The notes under the pieces are model-generated. The model worked only from the letters and a program-made list of their open reading frames with translations, did no database searches and was not told where the DNA came from. This document shows, piece after piece, positions 5,391 to 15,112 of a DNA stretch of 20,309 bases (positions are counted from its first letter, which is position 1; every line of letters begins with the position of its first letter). The DNA is taken from positions 1 to 20,309 of the forward strand of contig CATEYX010000111.1 of assembly GCA_949511925.1 (NCBI GenBank). The letters are read 5' to 3'. Source of the DNA: Cryomorphaceae bacterium. Its GTDB lineage: Bacteria; Bacteroidota; Bacteroidia; Flavobacteriales; BACL11. The translations under genes were made by a program, and so were the position numbers.

Positions 5391-7157
5391 ATGATTAAAA
5401 AATTATTTATAACTCTCTTTGTATCAGTAATATTAGTCTCTTGTGTAAAAAAAAGAGACCTTTCTCAAAATACAGTAATTGCACACATAACTGTTCAACC
5501 TGATGGATTGCACCCTTTCAATGACAACTCTGCGATAAGAAGTTATATATTTAACTACACTCAAAAGACACTCATAAAATTAGATATTGAAAGTTTGGAG
5601 TACATCCCATCACTTGCTAAAAATATGCCTACTGCTTCTGAAGATAATTTATCATTTCAATATGAAATCAAAAAAGGAGTATTATGGGATGATGGAACAG
5701 AACTAAATGCTGAAGATGTTGCATTCTCAGTAAAACTAATGCTTTGTCCGCTTACCAATAATGCACAAATAAGAAGCAATTACACCACTGTAATTAAAAG
5801 TATTGAACTGGACCCAAGCAATCCTATGAAATTCATAATGCATGCACAAAATATTCATTGGGATAATAAATTTATTTTTTCAGAATTATTTATTCAGCAA
5901 AAAAGTTTGTGGGACCCTAAAAAAATACTAGACAATGTTTCTTTTAAAAATTTATTATCAGAAAATTTTAATGAAACAGAAGAATTACAAAAATGGTTTA
6001 ACTCATATAATAATGCAGACAATAGCTACAAACCCCAGCTTTTAGTTGGGCTTGGTGCATATCAAGTTACTCAATGGGAAGCAAGCCAGTACATTACTAT
6101 AGAAAAGAAAAAGAAATGGTGGGGAGGTAATGATTCCTCAGTATATAGCAAAGCCTACCCTGAAAAAATTATTTTTAAAATTATTACAGAAGATGCATCT
6201 TCTTATCTTGCACTTAAAAATCAGGAAATTGATGTAACAACTAGAATTGGTACTGTCAAACTAATGAAATTACAAGAACGGGAGTATTTTAATGATAATT
6301 ACGATTCTGACTTTCTAGATCAATATTCATTTAGTTATATGGGATTAAACATGAAACCCGATGGAATAAAACAAAAACCATTTTTTGTTGATCAAAAAGT
6401 AAGAAGAGCTATGGCCTATCTTATTCCAATTGATGAAATTATTGAAGTAATGATGCATGGAAAAGGAAGTAGACAAGCTTCATTAATTTCTCCACTTAAA
6501 AGCACTTATAATGACACATTAAAATTAATTCCTTTAGATATTGAAAAAGCAAAAGAGTTACTAACTGAAGCAGGATGGGTAGATACTGATGGAGATAATA
6601 TCAGAGATAAAATGATTAATGGTGTTAAAACTCCATTCTCTTTTAAATTAAGTTATATGAGTTCACCAATATCAAAAGAAATTGTATTGATGATAAAAGA
6701 AAGTATCTATAAGGCCGGAGTTGTTGCTGAGCCTACTCCGATGGATTTTACACTATTTTATAAAAATGCTATGGACCATAACTTTGATGGCATGATGGGT
6801 GGTTGGGGAGGGAGCGCATCATACTCAAATCCTATGCAACTATGGCATACTTCATCATGGGTAACAAAAGGATCTAATTTCTGTGGGTTTGGTGATGCTG
6901 AAAGTGATGCTTTAATTGAACAAGCAAACCTTACTCTTGATAAGGAGAAACATAATAATGCACTTCTTAAATTACAAGCTAAAGTATATGAAGACCAACC
7001 TTATGTTTTCCTTTATGCAACAAAGAGAAAATTCGCAATACACAAAAGATTCAACAATAGAGGAATGTATTTTGAAAAGCCAGGAGTTATGATTCAAAAC
7101 TTAGAATTAAAAACTGCTTTTTCTTCGAAAAATTTAACAACAACTGACGGGAAATAA
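5391..7157 (+). CDS. Peptide ABC transporter substrate-binding lipoprotein (SBP family 5)
   Basis: 588 residues. The N-terminus is a lipoprotein signal: charged MIKK, a hydrophobic core, and lipobox LVSC with Cys18 as the lipidated residue. The mature part is a family 5 solute-binding protein (OppA/DppA type). The signature segment VLWDDGTELNAEDVAFSVKL at about 101-120 is characteristic, as are the later segments VRRAMAYLIPIDEI and AKELLTEAGW. The C-terminal part with W-rich GGWGGSASYSNP fits the ligand pocket region. It would capture peptides, or another family 5 ligand, outside the inner membrane and deliver them to the two permeases that follow. It is the first gene of a three-gene operon, 11 bp before the next. 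Ligand cannot be read from the sequence, so I give no dppA or oppA name. Confidence 0.93.
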   Translation: MIKKLFITLFVSVILVSCVKKRDLSQNTVIAHITVQPDGLHPFNDNSAIRSYIFNYTQKTLIKLDIESLEYIPSLAKNMPTASEDNLSFQYEIKKGVLWDDGTELNAEDVAFSVKLMLCPLTNNAQIRSNYTTVIKSIELDPSNPMKFIMHAQNIHWDNKFIFSELFIQQKSLWDPKKILDNVSFKNLLSENFNETEELQKWFNSYNNADNSYKPQLLVGLGAYQVTQWEASQYITIEKKKKWWGGNDSSVYSKAYPEKIIFKIITEDASSYLALKNQEIDVTTRIGTVKLMKLQEREYFNDNYDSDFLDQYSFSYMGLNMKPDGIKQKPFFVDQKVRRAMAYLIPIDEIIEVMMHGKGSRQASLISPLKSTYNDTLKLIPLDIEKAKELLTEAGWVDTDGDNIRDKMINGVKTPFSFKLSYMSSPISKEIVLMIKESIYKAGVVAEPTPMDFTLFYKNAMDHNFDGMMGGWGGSASYSNPMQLWHTSSWVTKGSNFCGFGDAESDALIEQANLTLDKEKHNNALLKLQAKVYEDQPYVFLYATKRKFAIHKRFNNRGMYFEKPGVMIQNLELKTAFSSKNLTTTDGK

Positions 7158-7168
7158 AACAAACAACT

Positions 7169-8647
7169 ATGTTCAAATACGCACTCAAACGAATATTAAC
7201 CTTCATCCCTATGCTAATAGCTATTTCACTATTATCTTTTGTGATTAGTATTAATGCACCTGGAGACCCTGTAGAACGTCTATCTAAAGCAGCAGGAAAT
7301 GAAGGTTCAGCCGAACAACAATCAGGAGCTTCCAAAAAGATAAAACAAGAACTAAGAAAGAAACTAGGATTAGATTTACCTATTTTTTATTTAAGCGTTA
7401 CTGATTTAGCTGCTTCTGACACTCTTTACAAAGTACAAGACAAATACCACAAAGCTAACCTTGAAGCACTTACGCATCAAAGTGGGAATTGGCCAGCTGT
7501 ATCTGAATATTACTTAAGTTTAATTGCTTTACAAAAAGCACATCAGCAAGTTGACGCAAAAGAAATTGTCGCGAACGATACTTCATTATCTTTAAACACT
7601 GTGAATGAGGCAACAAATCAATTTGGTTTTGAAATTGGGAGTTTACTTGAAACTTCTGACAAAACATTAGTGCCATTGAAATTTGAAAAGATGAATGGCT
7701 TACTCCAAAATCACGTTTTTTTATCCAATTTAAAAGCTCCATTATTTAATGTAAAGCAATCAAGAGAAGACCTGTTCACTAATTCAACAAGATGGAAAAC
7801 TTATATTCCTACCATTAGTTGGTATGGTGGGAAAAATCAATATCACTTATGGCTATTAGGAAATGGTAAAGATAGAAAGGGATTGTTAAGAGGTGATTTT
7901 GGAATTTCCTATATTGATAGTCAACCTATAGAATCTAAAATTTGGCAGAAAGTTGGAATATCATTTTCTTTGTCTATTATCTCAATTTTTTTAGCTTATC
8001 TAATTAGTATTCCAATTGGAATTTATTCAGCTTATAAAAAAGATTCCGCAGCAGACAAAGGTATGTCTTTAGTATTATTTGTATTATATTCTATGCCCTC
8101 TTTCTTTGTAGCTACATTATTATTATTACAATTTGCTAATCCTGATAACTTGAGTTGGTTTCCAGTTTCTGGGATTCAAGACCCTACAATTTTTGACCCT
8201 AACTGGAGCTTATGGATGAAACTAAAACACAGAATGCCATTTTTAATTTTACCAATTATAACGTATACTTACGGTTCGTTTGCTTTTTTAAGCAGAATTA
8301 TGCGTGTAGGAATGATTGATGTTGTATCGCAAGATTATATCCGTACCGCTCGGGCTAAAGGCTTAGGAGAAGGGAAAGTAATTTTGAAGCATGCACTTAG
8401 AAATTCATTATTACCTGTAATTACTGTTTTTGCTGCAATCTTTCCAATGGCAATAGGAGGCAGTATTATTATTGAAGTAATTTTTTCTATTCCAGGAATG
8501 GGAGTTGAAGTTTTGAATTCCATACTTAATTATGACTATCCAATGATTATTACAGTATTTACTTTATCCGGATTTTTAACAATGGTTGGTTATTTGGTTG
8601 CTGATTTACTTTATGCAGTGGTTGACCCAAGAATTTCATACAAATAG
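7169..8647 (+). CDS. Peptide ABC transporter permease, DppB/OppB type, with large periplasmic insertion
   Basis: 492 residues against about 310-340 for typical DppB. TM1 is at about 8-28, then NAPGDP, and KLGLDLPIFY (65-74) as in the family. A segment of about 150 residues with no family likeness separates this from LLRGDFGISY (239-248), where family members have only some 25. Further membrane helices lie at about 264-288, 299-321, 356-376, 412-436 and 460-484. The cytoplasmic EAA loop that contacts the ATPase reads DYIRTARAKGLGEGKVILKHA (about 389-409), and the conserved C-terminal VVDPRI is present. It forms the translocation channel with the next gene, 4 bp downstream. The insertion is on the periplasmic side by topology and may shape docking of the lipoprotein receptor. 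It is conserved-looking and in frame, so it is not a sequencing artefact. Confidence 0.93.
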   Translation: MFKYALKRILTFIPMLIAISLLSFVISINAPGDPVERLSKAAGNEGSAEQQSGASKKIKQELRKKLGLDLPIFYLSVTDLAASDTLYKVQDKYHKANLEALTHQSGNWPAVSEYYLSLIALQKAHQQVDAKEIVANDTSLSLNTVNEATNQFGFEIGSLLETSDKTLVPLKFEKMNGLLQNHVFLSNLKAPLFNVKQSREDLFTNSTRWKTYIPTISWYGGKNQYHLWLLGNGKDRKGLLRGDFGISYIDSQPIESKIWQKVGISFSLSIISIFLAYLISIPIGIYSAYKKDSAADKGMSLVLFVLYSMPSFFVATLLLLQFANPDNLSWFPVSGIQDPTIFDPNWSLWMKLKHRMPFLILPIITYTYGSFAFLSRIMRVGMIDVVSQDYIRTARAKGLGEGKVILKHALRNSLLPVITVFAAIFPMAIGGSIIIEVIFSIPGMGVEVLNSILNYDYPMIITVFTLSGFLTMVGYLVADLLYAVVDPRISYK

Positions 8648-8651
8648 AATT

Positions 8652-9977
8652 ATGCAAAATACAAACGAAAATTTTTCATTTAAAAAATATGCTTGGGCTC
8701 AGTTCAAGAAAAATAAAATTGCATTAGTAAGTTTATACTTATTATTGGTATTAGTAATCATTGCTGTTTTTGCTCCTTATATTGCTAATGACAGACCCCT
8801 TTTTGCCGAGTATGAAGGCAATACTCTTTATCCTGCTTTTGCTAGTGATACTAGAACTGATTCTATTTATAATGCTGAGGGAGATTTTGTACAAGTATTA
8901 CAGTACGATATTACAGATTGGAGACAATTGGATTTAACGTCAGTAATATGGACTCCTATTCCTTATTCCCCAGGAAGTATGGACAGATACAATAGAGATT
9001 ATGCTGCTCCAAGTGGTGAGCAAAGGTTTAAAAATTCAGACGGAGAAATCATTGAAATTCCTTCGAAATTTAGACATAAACTAGGTACGGATGGTATTGG
9101 TCGCGACTTAGCTTCTGGCTTAATTCATGGAACAAGAATTTCATTAATGGTTGGGCTAGTTTCCATGGGAATCGCTTCACTTATTGGTATTATTTTAGGG
9201 GCATTAGCTGGCTTTTTTGGCGATACTAAACTAAAAATGCCAAGAATAAAATATTGGCTCACAATATTTGGAGTATTTATGGGTTTATTCTATGGTTTTG
9301 GACAAAGAAAATATATTTTATCACAAGCTTTTTCTGAAGGTATAGGAGATGGAATGATTGCAATGCTAATTAGTCTTGGCGTTGTTATAGGAATTACTAT
9401 GCTATTCAGAATTCTAAGTAAGGCTATACAATTCGAATGGTTAAACAAGGAGGTAAGCGTACCAATGGATACTTTTGTTTCAAGAGGAATTGAACTCCTA
9501 AATTCTATTCCAAGATTATTGTTGATTATTACCATAACTGCTGTGGTGGAAAGAAGTATTTGGATTGTTATGATTATTATTGGAATAACGGGCTGGACAG
9601 GTATTGCTCGTTTTACAAGGGCTGAATTCTTACGTATCCGTTCATTAGAGTTTGTACAAGCTGCTGAATCCCTTGGTTATTCTTCTATCAGAACAATATT
9701 CAAACATGCATTACCGAATGCCTTAGCGCCTGTATTTGTAAGTATTGCTTTTGGTATTGCCTCTGCTATTTTAATTGAAAGTGGCCTATCCTTTTTAGGA
9801 ATTGGAGTGCCTGATGATATTGTTACTTGGGGATCATTACTAAACCTTGGACGTCAAAACTTAGAAGCTTGGTGGCTGATTATATATCCAGGTATGGCAA
9901 TATTTATAACTATTACAATTTATAACATGATTGCTGAGGCATCACGTGATGCTTTGGATCCAAGACTGAAAAGTTAA
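8652..9977 (+). CDS. Peptide ABC transporter permease, DppC/OppC type, with extra segments
   Basis: I place the start at ATG 8652 (441 residues), 4 bp after the previous stop, rather than at an in-frame TTG inside the upstream gene. Family marks: N-terminal AWAQFKKNKIALVSL before TM1 (about 23-43), HKLGTDGIGRDLASGLIHGTRISL (about 142-164), the EAA loop EFVQAAESLGYSSIRTIFKHA (about 333-352), and C-terminal SGLSFLGIGVP. It exceeds the usual 300 residues because of two additions. One is a periplasmic segment of about 90 residues (45-140). The other is about 80 residues (190-272) after GFFG that contains two additional hydrophobic helices (about 202-214 and 233-252). It pairs with the DppB-type permease. 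No DppD/DppF ATPase gene follows; the next gene is a WD40 protein. The ATPases must be encoded elsewhere. Confidence 0.92.
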   Translation: MQNTNENFSFKKYAWAQFKKNKIALVSLYLLLVLVIIAVFAPYIANDRPLFAEYEGNTLYPAFASDTRTDSIYNAEGDFVQVLQYDITDWRQLDLTSVIWTPIPYSPGSMDRYNRDYAAPSGEQRFKNSDGEIIEIPSKFRHKLGTDGIGRDLASGLIHGTRISLMVGLVSMGIASLIGIILGALAGFFGDTKLKMPRIKYWLTIFGVFMGLFYGFGQRKYILSQAFSEGIGDGMIAMLISLGVVIGITMLFRILSKAIQFEWLNKEVSVPMDTFVSRGIELLNSIPRLLLIITITAVVERSIWIVMIIIGITGWTGIARFTRAEFLRIRSLEFVQAAESLGYSSIRTIFKHALPNALAPVFVSIAFGIASAILIESGLSFLGIGVPDDIVTWGSLLNLGRQNLEAWWLIIYPGMAIFITITIYNMIAEASRDALDPRLKS

Positions 9978-10039
9978 GCATTCATAAAAAATAGCTAGTG
10001 ATTTAAGTTTTAGATTGACACAACATTTTTTTTGAGTTA

Positions 10040-10951
10040 ATGAAAATTGAAGTAAACAAAATAGCAACACTCACAGGCCATAAAGACCCAATATACGCTT
10101 TAGATAAAGGAATAGCTGAGCATTTGGTTTTCTCTGGTAGTGGGGACAAGGTAATCGCTCAATGGAACTTAAAAACATTTCAATCTGAAAAAATTGCAAG
10201 TTTTCCTGCCGTAATATATTCTATTTGTCATATTCCCGAAAAACAATTATTATTAGTAGGAACTTCTGATGGCAATGTTCATGTATTAAATTTAGAAAAT
10301 AAAGAGAAAATAAAAATTCTAAAAAATCATTCTGCTCAGGTTTTTAACATTAGGTATTCTTTAGAAACCAATTGCATTTATACAGCTGGTGGTGATGGTA
10401 ATTTTGCAATTTGTTCACTTGACACTTTTGACTTAATTAATATTAGAAAACTATGTAATGAGAAAGTGCGAAACTTTGATTTTAATTATAAAACCTCTGA
10501 GATAGCTGTTGCTTCAGGCGATTGCAACATTCGTATTTTTGATAAAAAAAAATTACAAGAAAAAAACAACTTTGTTGGACATCAGCTTTCATCAAACTTT
10601 GTGCGCTTTAGTCCTGATGGAAAATTTCTTTTAACAGGTGGTAGAGATGGTTATTTGAACATCTGGCAAGTCAGTGACTATAAAATGATAAAATCAATTC
10701 CTGCTCATGAATGGGCTATTTACGATATAGTATACAGTCCAGATTCTAACTTATTGGCTACGGCTAGTCGTGACAAAACATTAAAAATTTGGGATTCGAA
10801 AACATTTGAGCTTTTAAAAGTGATTAACAAAGACAATTATGATGGACATCTAAATTCTGTAAATAAGCTAACTTGGAGCACCTATAATAATTATTTAATT
10901 TCTGCCGGGGACGATAGAGCTATTATAATTTGGGAAATAAATCCTATTTAA
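10040..10951 (+). CDS. WD40-repeat beta-propeller protein
   Basis: 303 residues composed of about seven WD40 repeats from the first residues to the end, enough for one closed propeller. Clear repeat ends include DKVIAQWNL, DGNVHVLNL, DGYLNIWQV, DKTLKIWDS and DRAIIIWEI, each preceded by a GH or similar pair such as LTGHKDPIYAL and VGHQLSSNFVRFSPDG. There is no signal peptide or membrane helix, so it is cytoplasmic. WD40 propellers are scaffolds for protein contacts; a specific partner cannot be read here. It starts 62 bp after the permease gene and could be read from the same transcript. Its stop overlaps that of the convergent 7TM-HD gene in a shared TTAA. Confidence 0.9.
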   Translation: MKIEVNKIATLTGHKDPIYALDKGIAEHLVFSGSGDKVIAQWNLKTFQSEKIASFPAVIYSICHIPEKQLLLVGTSDGNVHVLNLENKEKIKILKNHSAQVFNIRYSLETNCIYTAGGDGNFAICSLDTFDLINIRKLCNEKVRNFDFNYKTSEIAVASGDCNIRIFDKKKLQEKNNFVGHQLSSNFVRFSPDGKFLLTGGRDGYLNIWQVSDYKMIKSIPAHEWAIYDIVYSPDSNLLATASRDKTLKIWDSKTFELLKVINKDNYDGHLNSVNKLTWSTYNNYLISAGDDRAIIIWEINPI

Positions 10952-13053
10952 TACTCAACCCTAGCATGATGAATATTCACCAATTTCTTCTTAAAAAGTT
11001 TTTTAAGTTGTGTAATTTCCTTTAAGGTAATAGCTGCATTTACAAACTGATCCTCTTCAATCTGCTTATTAATTACTCTTTCAATAAGAGCATCAATATT
11101 TTCAGCTGTTGGGTTTTTAAGGCTCCTAGCGGAAGCCTCTGCAGAATCAGCCATCATTAAAATAGCCGTTTCCTTAGAATAAGGTTTTGGGCCAGGATAA
11201 GTAAAGGCTTTTACATCAATATCTTCTTTTGGAAAATTAGCAATAAACTGCTTATAGAAATACTGAACAGTGGTAGTACCATGGTGAGTACGAATAAAAT
11301 CAATAAGTTCATCAGGCAAATTATTATCTTTTGCAATTTCAATACCATCCAATACATGGCTAATAATGATTTCAGCACTTTCATCAAACTCAATTTCATC
11401 ATGAGGGTTCAAATTACTACTTTGATTTTCAATAAAATACATAGGATTTTTCAACTTCCCTACATCATGATACATAGCCCCTGCCCTAGTTAACAAAGCA
11501 TTTGCTCCTACTTCTAAAGCTCCCATCTCAGCCAAATTAGCTACTTGTAAACTATGCTGAAAAGTACCCGGTGCTTCTTCAGAAAGTCTCCTTAACAATA
11601 CACTGTTCGTATCAGTAAGCTCCAATAAAGAAACGTCCGAAACCAAAGAGAAAATCTTTTCAAAAAGAAAAATAATTGGGTAAGCAAACAAAGTAAGCGC
11701 ACCACTAATTGCTAACTGAATTAAAATATTAACATCCAAACTAACAAGGGAACCATCATGAGTTATGGATAAAGAAATATAAATAACAAAATAAACCAAT
11801 ATCACCTTAGCAACCGACATAAACAGCTGTGAGCGTTTATACATCTTTAACACCGAAAGGATCGACACTATTCCTGCAATAAACTGTAAGAACACAAACT
11901 CAAAACCATTAGGAACTATAAAGCCAATAATCAATATTGCAATCATGTGAGTAAACAAGGCAATTCTATTATCAAAAAAAGCTTTAAGTATAACAGGACC
12001 AATACAAAAAGGAACAATGTATATATAATTAAGATCAAGTGACAACACTAGTGAGGAAATCACTACCATTATTAAAATAACACTAAGTATCATACTTATT
12101 TTGGTGGTGTTATTTAACACCTCTACTCTATATTGTTTAATGAATAAAAACAGAATTAATAATGATAAGCCAACTAAAATAATTTGTCCTAGCAACACCA
12201 AATAATAAGCCAATAAATTCCATTCTTTTCCTTCATATTTTTGCTTTAATGAAAGTAGTTTTTGATAACGTTCAGTAGTAACTAACTCACCTTTGCTTAC
12301 AATAATCTGCCCTGCAACAATAAGTCCATACGTACTATTAATATTTTTCAAATCACTCGCTAACATAGCCTCACTTGCTAACTTATCATAAGTGATGTTA
12401 TGCTCTAAGGAAGAAAGCAAGAGAGGAACTAGAAAACTATATTCTTCATCAGTAAGGTTATCCAGTAAATTAATTTCATTAGCTGATGAACTAATACTTA
12501 GGAATTGATCAATTGGTACTTTTTCAGCTATACTCCCTTTTTTTAACAATACATTAAGCTCATTTTTATATTCAAAATCGCCATGCACTTGCACAATTCC
12601 CTTTTCATAAATTGCTTTCAATTTATCATACCCAAAAACTGCTAAATTGTACTTTCTTGTGCTATTATCTATGTTTTTTTGCTTAAAAAGATTGAAAAAC
12701 GTAAATTTATCGTCTTTTTTTACATCTTTATCTTTAACCCATTTTTCTTCAAACTGATTAATATAGTCCTCTGCTTTTAGTTGGAAAATATCTTCATTGT
12801 AATTAAAAATTGGTGTGTGTTCTAAACGTATGATTTCTTGTTCAATATTTATTTCATCTACCGATTTTAAGATTGAAAAATCAAAAGGAGCAATAATAGT
12901 TTCATGCATCCATGGCTTTCCTTTGGTAAATTCATACTTGAATTTTGCTTGCCTTGGAAAAACATAAATAATAATTGCTAGAGTTAAAAGAAATAAAAAG
13001 ACACGAAACAATTGCTCATGGTTGTTTCTTATTTTGATAAGTATATTTTTCAT
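10948..13053 (-). CDS. 7TM-HD family protein, PgpH-like cyclic-di-AMP phosphodiesterase
   Basis: 701 residues. Architecture: one N-terminal helix (about 15-31), an extracytoplasmic 7TMR-HDED domain (about 40-275), a block of seven membrane helices (about 279-463), then a cytoplasmic HD domain (about 495-690). Metal and catalytic residues of the HD fold are visible: H500 (FQHSLQVANLAE), H529-D530 (YHDVGKLKNP), H566, H590-H591 (RTHHGT) and D636 (MMADSAEA). In characterised members (Listeria PgpH) this domain hydrolyses cyclic-di-AMP to pApA, so the protein probably lowers this messenger in response to an extracytoplasmic signal. Start ATG 13053 precedes the signal-anchor helix directly. It is divergent from the thiolase gene and convergent with the WD40 gene. 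Activity on c-di-AMP is inferred from family membership. Confidence 0.92.
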   Translation of the reverse strand: MKNILIKIRNNHEQLFRVFLFLLTLAIIIYVFPRQAKFKYEFTKGKPWMHETIIAPFDFSILKSVDEINIEQEIIRLEHTPIFNYNEDIFQLKAEDYINQFEEKWVKDKDVKKDDKFTFFNLFKQKNIDNSTRKYNLAVFGYDKLKAIYEKGIVQVHGDFEYKNELNVLLKKGSIAEKVPIDQFLSISSSANEINLLDNLTDEEYSFLVPLLLSSLEHNITYDKLASEAMLASDLKNINSTYGLIVAGQIIVSKGELVTTERYQKLLSLKQKYEGKEWNLLAYYLVLLGQIILVGLSLLILFLFIKQYRVEVLNNTTKISMILSVILIMVVISSLVLSLDLNYIYIVPFCIGPVILKAFFDNRIALFTHMIAILIIGFIVPNGFEFVFLQFIAGIVSILSVLKMYKRSQLFMSVAKVILVYFVIYISLSITHDGSLVSLDVNILIQLAISGALTLFAYPIIFLFEKIFSLVSDVSLLELTDTNSVLLRRLSEEAPGTFQHSLQVANLAEMGALEVGANALLTRAGAMYHDVGKLKNPMYFIENQSSNLNPHDEIEFDESAEIIISHVLDGIEIAKDNNLPDELIDFIRTHHGTTTVQYFYKQFIANFPKEDIDVKAFTYPGPKPYSKETAILMMADSAEASARSLKNPTAENIDALIERVINKQIEEDQFVNAAITLKEITQLKKLFKKKLVNIHHARVEY

Positions 13054-13134
13054 AGATGTATTAATATCAGTAGCGAAAATAAGTATAATTTACATAAATT
13101 CGCACCAAATCTAAATTCATAAAAAAAACAAATA

Positions 13135-14316
13135 ATGAAAGAAGTTGTAATTGTATCGGCAGTGCGTACCCCTATGGGAAGTTTCGGTGGGAGTTTATCA
13201 TCAGTATCAGCTACAAAATTAGGAGCTACTGCTATTAAGGGAGCAATAGAAAAAGCAGGTGTAGAAGCATCAGTTATTGATGAAGTTTTTATGGGTAATG
13301 TGTTGCAAGCTAACCTAGGACAAGCCCCTGCAAGACAAGCAGCTATGTTTGCTGGAATTTCAGAAAACGTACCTTGTACAACTATCAATAAAGTGTGTTC
13401 TTCAGGAATGAAGGCTATTATGATTGCAGCACAATCCATTAAATGTGGAGACAATGATGTTGTAATTGCTGGTGGAATGGAAAATATGTCAAGTGTTCCT
13501 CATTATTTTGACAAAGGAAGAACAGGACAAAAATTAGGCGATATGAAACTAATTGATGGTCTTGTAAAAGATGGATTAACGGATGTATACAATAGAGTTC
13601 ACATGGGAGTTTGTGCCGAAAAATGCGCTACTGAAATGAACTTTACTAGACAAGAACAAGACGCTTTTGCGATTGAATCATATAATAGAAGTACAAACTC
13701 ATGGGCTACAGGAAAATTTACTAATGAAGTTGTTTCTGTAGAAGTACCACAAAGAAGAGGTGATGCTTTAATAATTACTGAAGATGAAGAATACAAGAAT
13801 GTGAAAATGGAAAAAATCCCAGCTTTGCGTCCAGTATTTGATAAAGAAGGAACAGTAACTGCTGCCAATGCTTCTACACTAAATGATGGTGCATCTGCCC
13901 TAGTATTAATGAGTGCTGAAAAAGCAGCTGAATTAAACTTAACGCCATTAGCAAAAATTGTAAGTTATGCTGATGCTGCACATGAAGCAGAATGGTTTAC
14001 TACTGCACCTGCAAAAGCATTACCTATTGCTTTAGGTAAAGCAGGATTAGCTACAACTGATGTTGATTACTTTGAGTTAAATGAAGCCTTTTCAGTTGTT
14101 GGTTTAGCCAATATGAAAATTTTAGATTTAGATGCAAGTAAAGTAAATGTAAATGGCGGGGCAGTTTCTATTGGTCATCCACTAGGAAGTTCTGGGTCAA
14201 GAATTATTGTTACTTTAATAAATGTACTAAAACAAAATGGTGGTAAAATTGGTGCTGCTGGAATTTGTAATGGTGGTGGTGGTGCTTCAGCAATAGTAAT
14301 TGAATTATTAAATTAG
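13135..14316 (+). CDS. Acetyl-CoA C-acetyltransferase (thiolase)
   Basis: 393 residues, the usual length of biosynthetic-type thiolases. The catalytic triad is visible: nucleophile Cys88 in NKVCSSGMKAI, His348 in SIGHPLGSSGSR, and Cys378 in GICNGGGGAS; NEAF, the oxyanion-hole region, is present too. The N-terminal VVIVSAVRTPMGSFGG is typical. It condenses two acetyl-CoA to acetoacetyl-CoA or does the reverse, in the cytoplasm. Close similarity over the whole length to AtoB/ThlA-type proteins suggests short-chain substrate use. It is the first gene of a plus-strand run that continues with NlpC/P60 after 30 bp. Nothing else of fatty-acid or ketone metabolism lies beside it, so its pathway role is not shown by context. 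Confidence 0.94.
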   Translation: MKEVVIVSAVRTPMGSFGGSLSSVSATKLGATAIKGAIEKAGVEASVIDEVFMGNVLQANLGQAPARQAAMFAGISENVPCTTINKVCSSGMKAIMIAAQSIKCGDNDVVIAGGMENMSSVPHYFDKGRTGQKLGDMKLIDGLVKDGLTDVYNRVHMGVCAEKCATEMNFTRQEQDAFAIESYNRSTNSWATGKFTNEVVSVEVPQRRGDALIITEDEEYKNVKMEKIPALRPVFDKEGTVTAANASTLNDGASALVLMSAEKAAELNLTPLAKIVSYADAAHEAEWFTTAPAKALPIALGKAGLATTDVDYFELNEAFSVVGLANMKILDLDASKVNVNGGAVSIGHPLGSSGSRIIVTLINVLKQNGGKIGAAGICNGGGGASAIVIELLN

Positions 14317-14346
14317 TCATTGATTAATATCTTATAAAAAAAATAA

Positions 14347-15111
14347 ATGCAATACGGGATTTCTAACCTTTCAATCATTCCAATGAGGAATGAGGCTGCT
14401 GACCAATCAGAAATGGTAAACCAAATTGTTTTTGGTGAACATTTTAAGATACTGGAGTGCAGAAAGAAATGGAGTAGAATACGCTTAGCACATGACAGCT
14501 ATGAAGGTTGGATTTGCAACAAACAATGGATAGAAATTCCTGAAGAAGAATATAAGCAATTGGACAAAGATGTTTCCACAATTACTACTGATATTTTGGA
14601 TATCATAACTAAGAAGCAACATCAACCTATTGTTATTGGAAGCATATTACCTAATTACAAAAGTGGACATGCGCTTATCAATAATGAAATGTATCAGTTT
14701 GACGGACTTACTACGCCAGGTTTTGCACAAAAAAAGAAATTAATAGAAAATGCTTTAATGTATCTTAATGCGCCTTACCTATGGGGTGGTCGATCTCCTT
14801 TAGGAATTGATTGTTCTGGGTTTACCCAAATGGTTTATCGATTACAAGGAATTAATTTACCAAGAGATGCATACCAGCAAGCTAATGTAGGAACAACATT
14901 AAGTTTTGTTGATGAATCAGAACCTGGAGATTTGGCTTTTTTTGATAATAACGAAGGGAAAATTGTTCATGTTGGAATCATCTTAGAGGACAATCACATC
15001 ATTCATGCATCAGGAAAAGTAAGAATTGATAGAATTGACCAACAAGGAATATTCAATACTGAAATTGGCACTCATACCCATAAGTTAAGATTGATAAAAA
15101 GCATTACTTAA
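14347..15111 (+). CDS. NlpC/P60 family peptidoglycan endopeptidase with N-terminal SH3-like domain
   Basis: 254 residues. The N-terminal part (about 1-65) has SH3b-like wording (VFGEHFKILECRKKWSRIRLAHDSYEGWI), with a second bacterial SH3-like stretch around 75-120. The C-terminal NlpC/P60 cysteine peptidase domain (about 130-252) shows Cys156 (GIDCSGFTQMVY), His208 (IVHVGIIL) and His220 (HIIHASG) as the catalytic set, and PGDLAFFD. Such enzymes (YkfC-like) cut gamma-D-glutamyl bonds in wall peptides. No signal peptide is present, so it may act on recycled muropeptides in the cytoplasm. It ends 1 bp before the RarA gene, so the two are surely co-transcribed. Confidence 0.92.
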   Translation: MQYGISNLSIIPMRNEAADQSEMVNQIVFGEHFKILECRKKWSRIRLAHDSYEGWICNKQWIEIPEEEYKQLDKDVSTITTDILDIITKKQHQPIVIGSILPNYKSGHALINNEMYQFDGLTTPGFAQKKKLIENALMYLNAPYLWGGRSPLGIDCSGFTQMVYRLQGINLPRDAYQQANVGTTLSFVDESEPGDLAFFDNNEGKIVHVGIILEDNHIIHASGKVRIDRIDQQGIFNTEIGTHTHKLRLIKSIT

Positions 15112-15112
15112 C

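Noticed and set aside
7470..7742. Minus-strand open frame under the DppB insertion, as a sign that the insertion is a separate gene
   Set aside because: The plus frame is continuous from TM1 through the insertion to the last helix; the antisense frame has no family likeness.
8586..8651. TTG start for the DppC-type permease inside the upstream gene
   Set aside because: The extra residues come from the coding end of the DppB gene in another frame; ATG 8652, 4 bp after that stop, fits the family N-terminus.
13054..13134. Divergent promoters between the 7TM-HD gene and thiolase
   Set aside because: Only near-matches (TAAATTCG, TATTTTCG) to TAnnTTTG and no well-spaced TTTG; promoters must lie here but I cannot place them.
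13050..13454. Minus-strand open frame of 134 codons over the thiolase start
   Set aside because: It is antisense to the conserved N-terminal part of thiolase and overlaps its active-site cysteine region; an artefact of codon bias.
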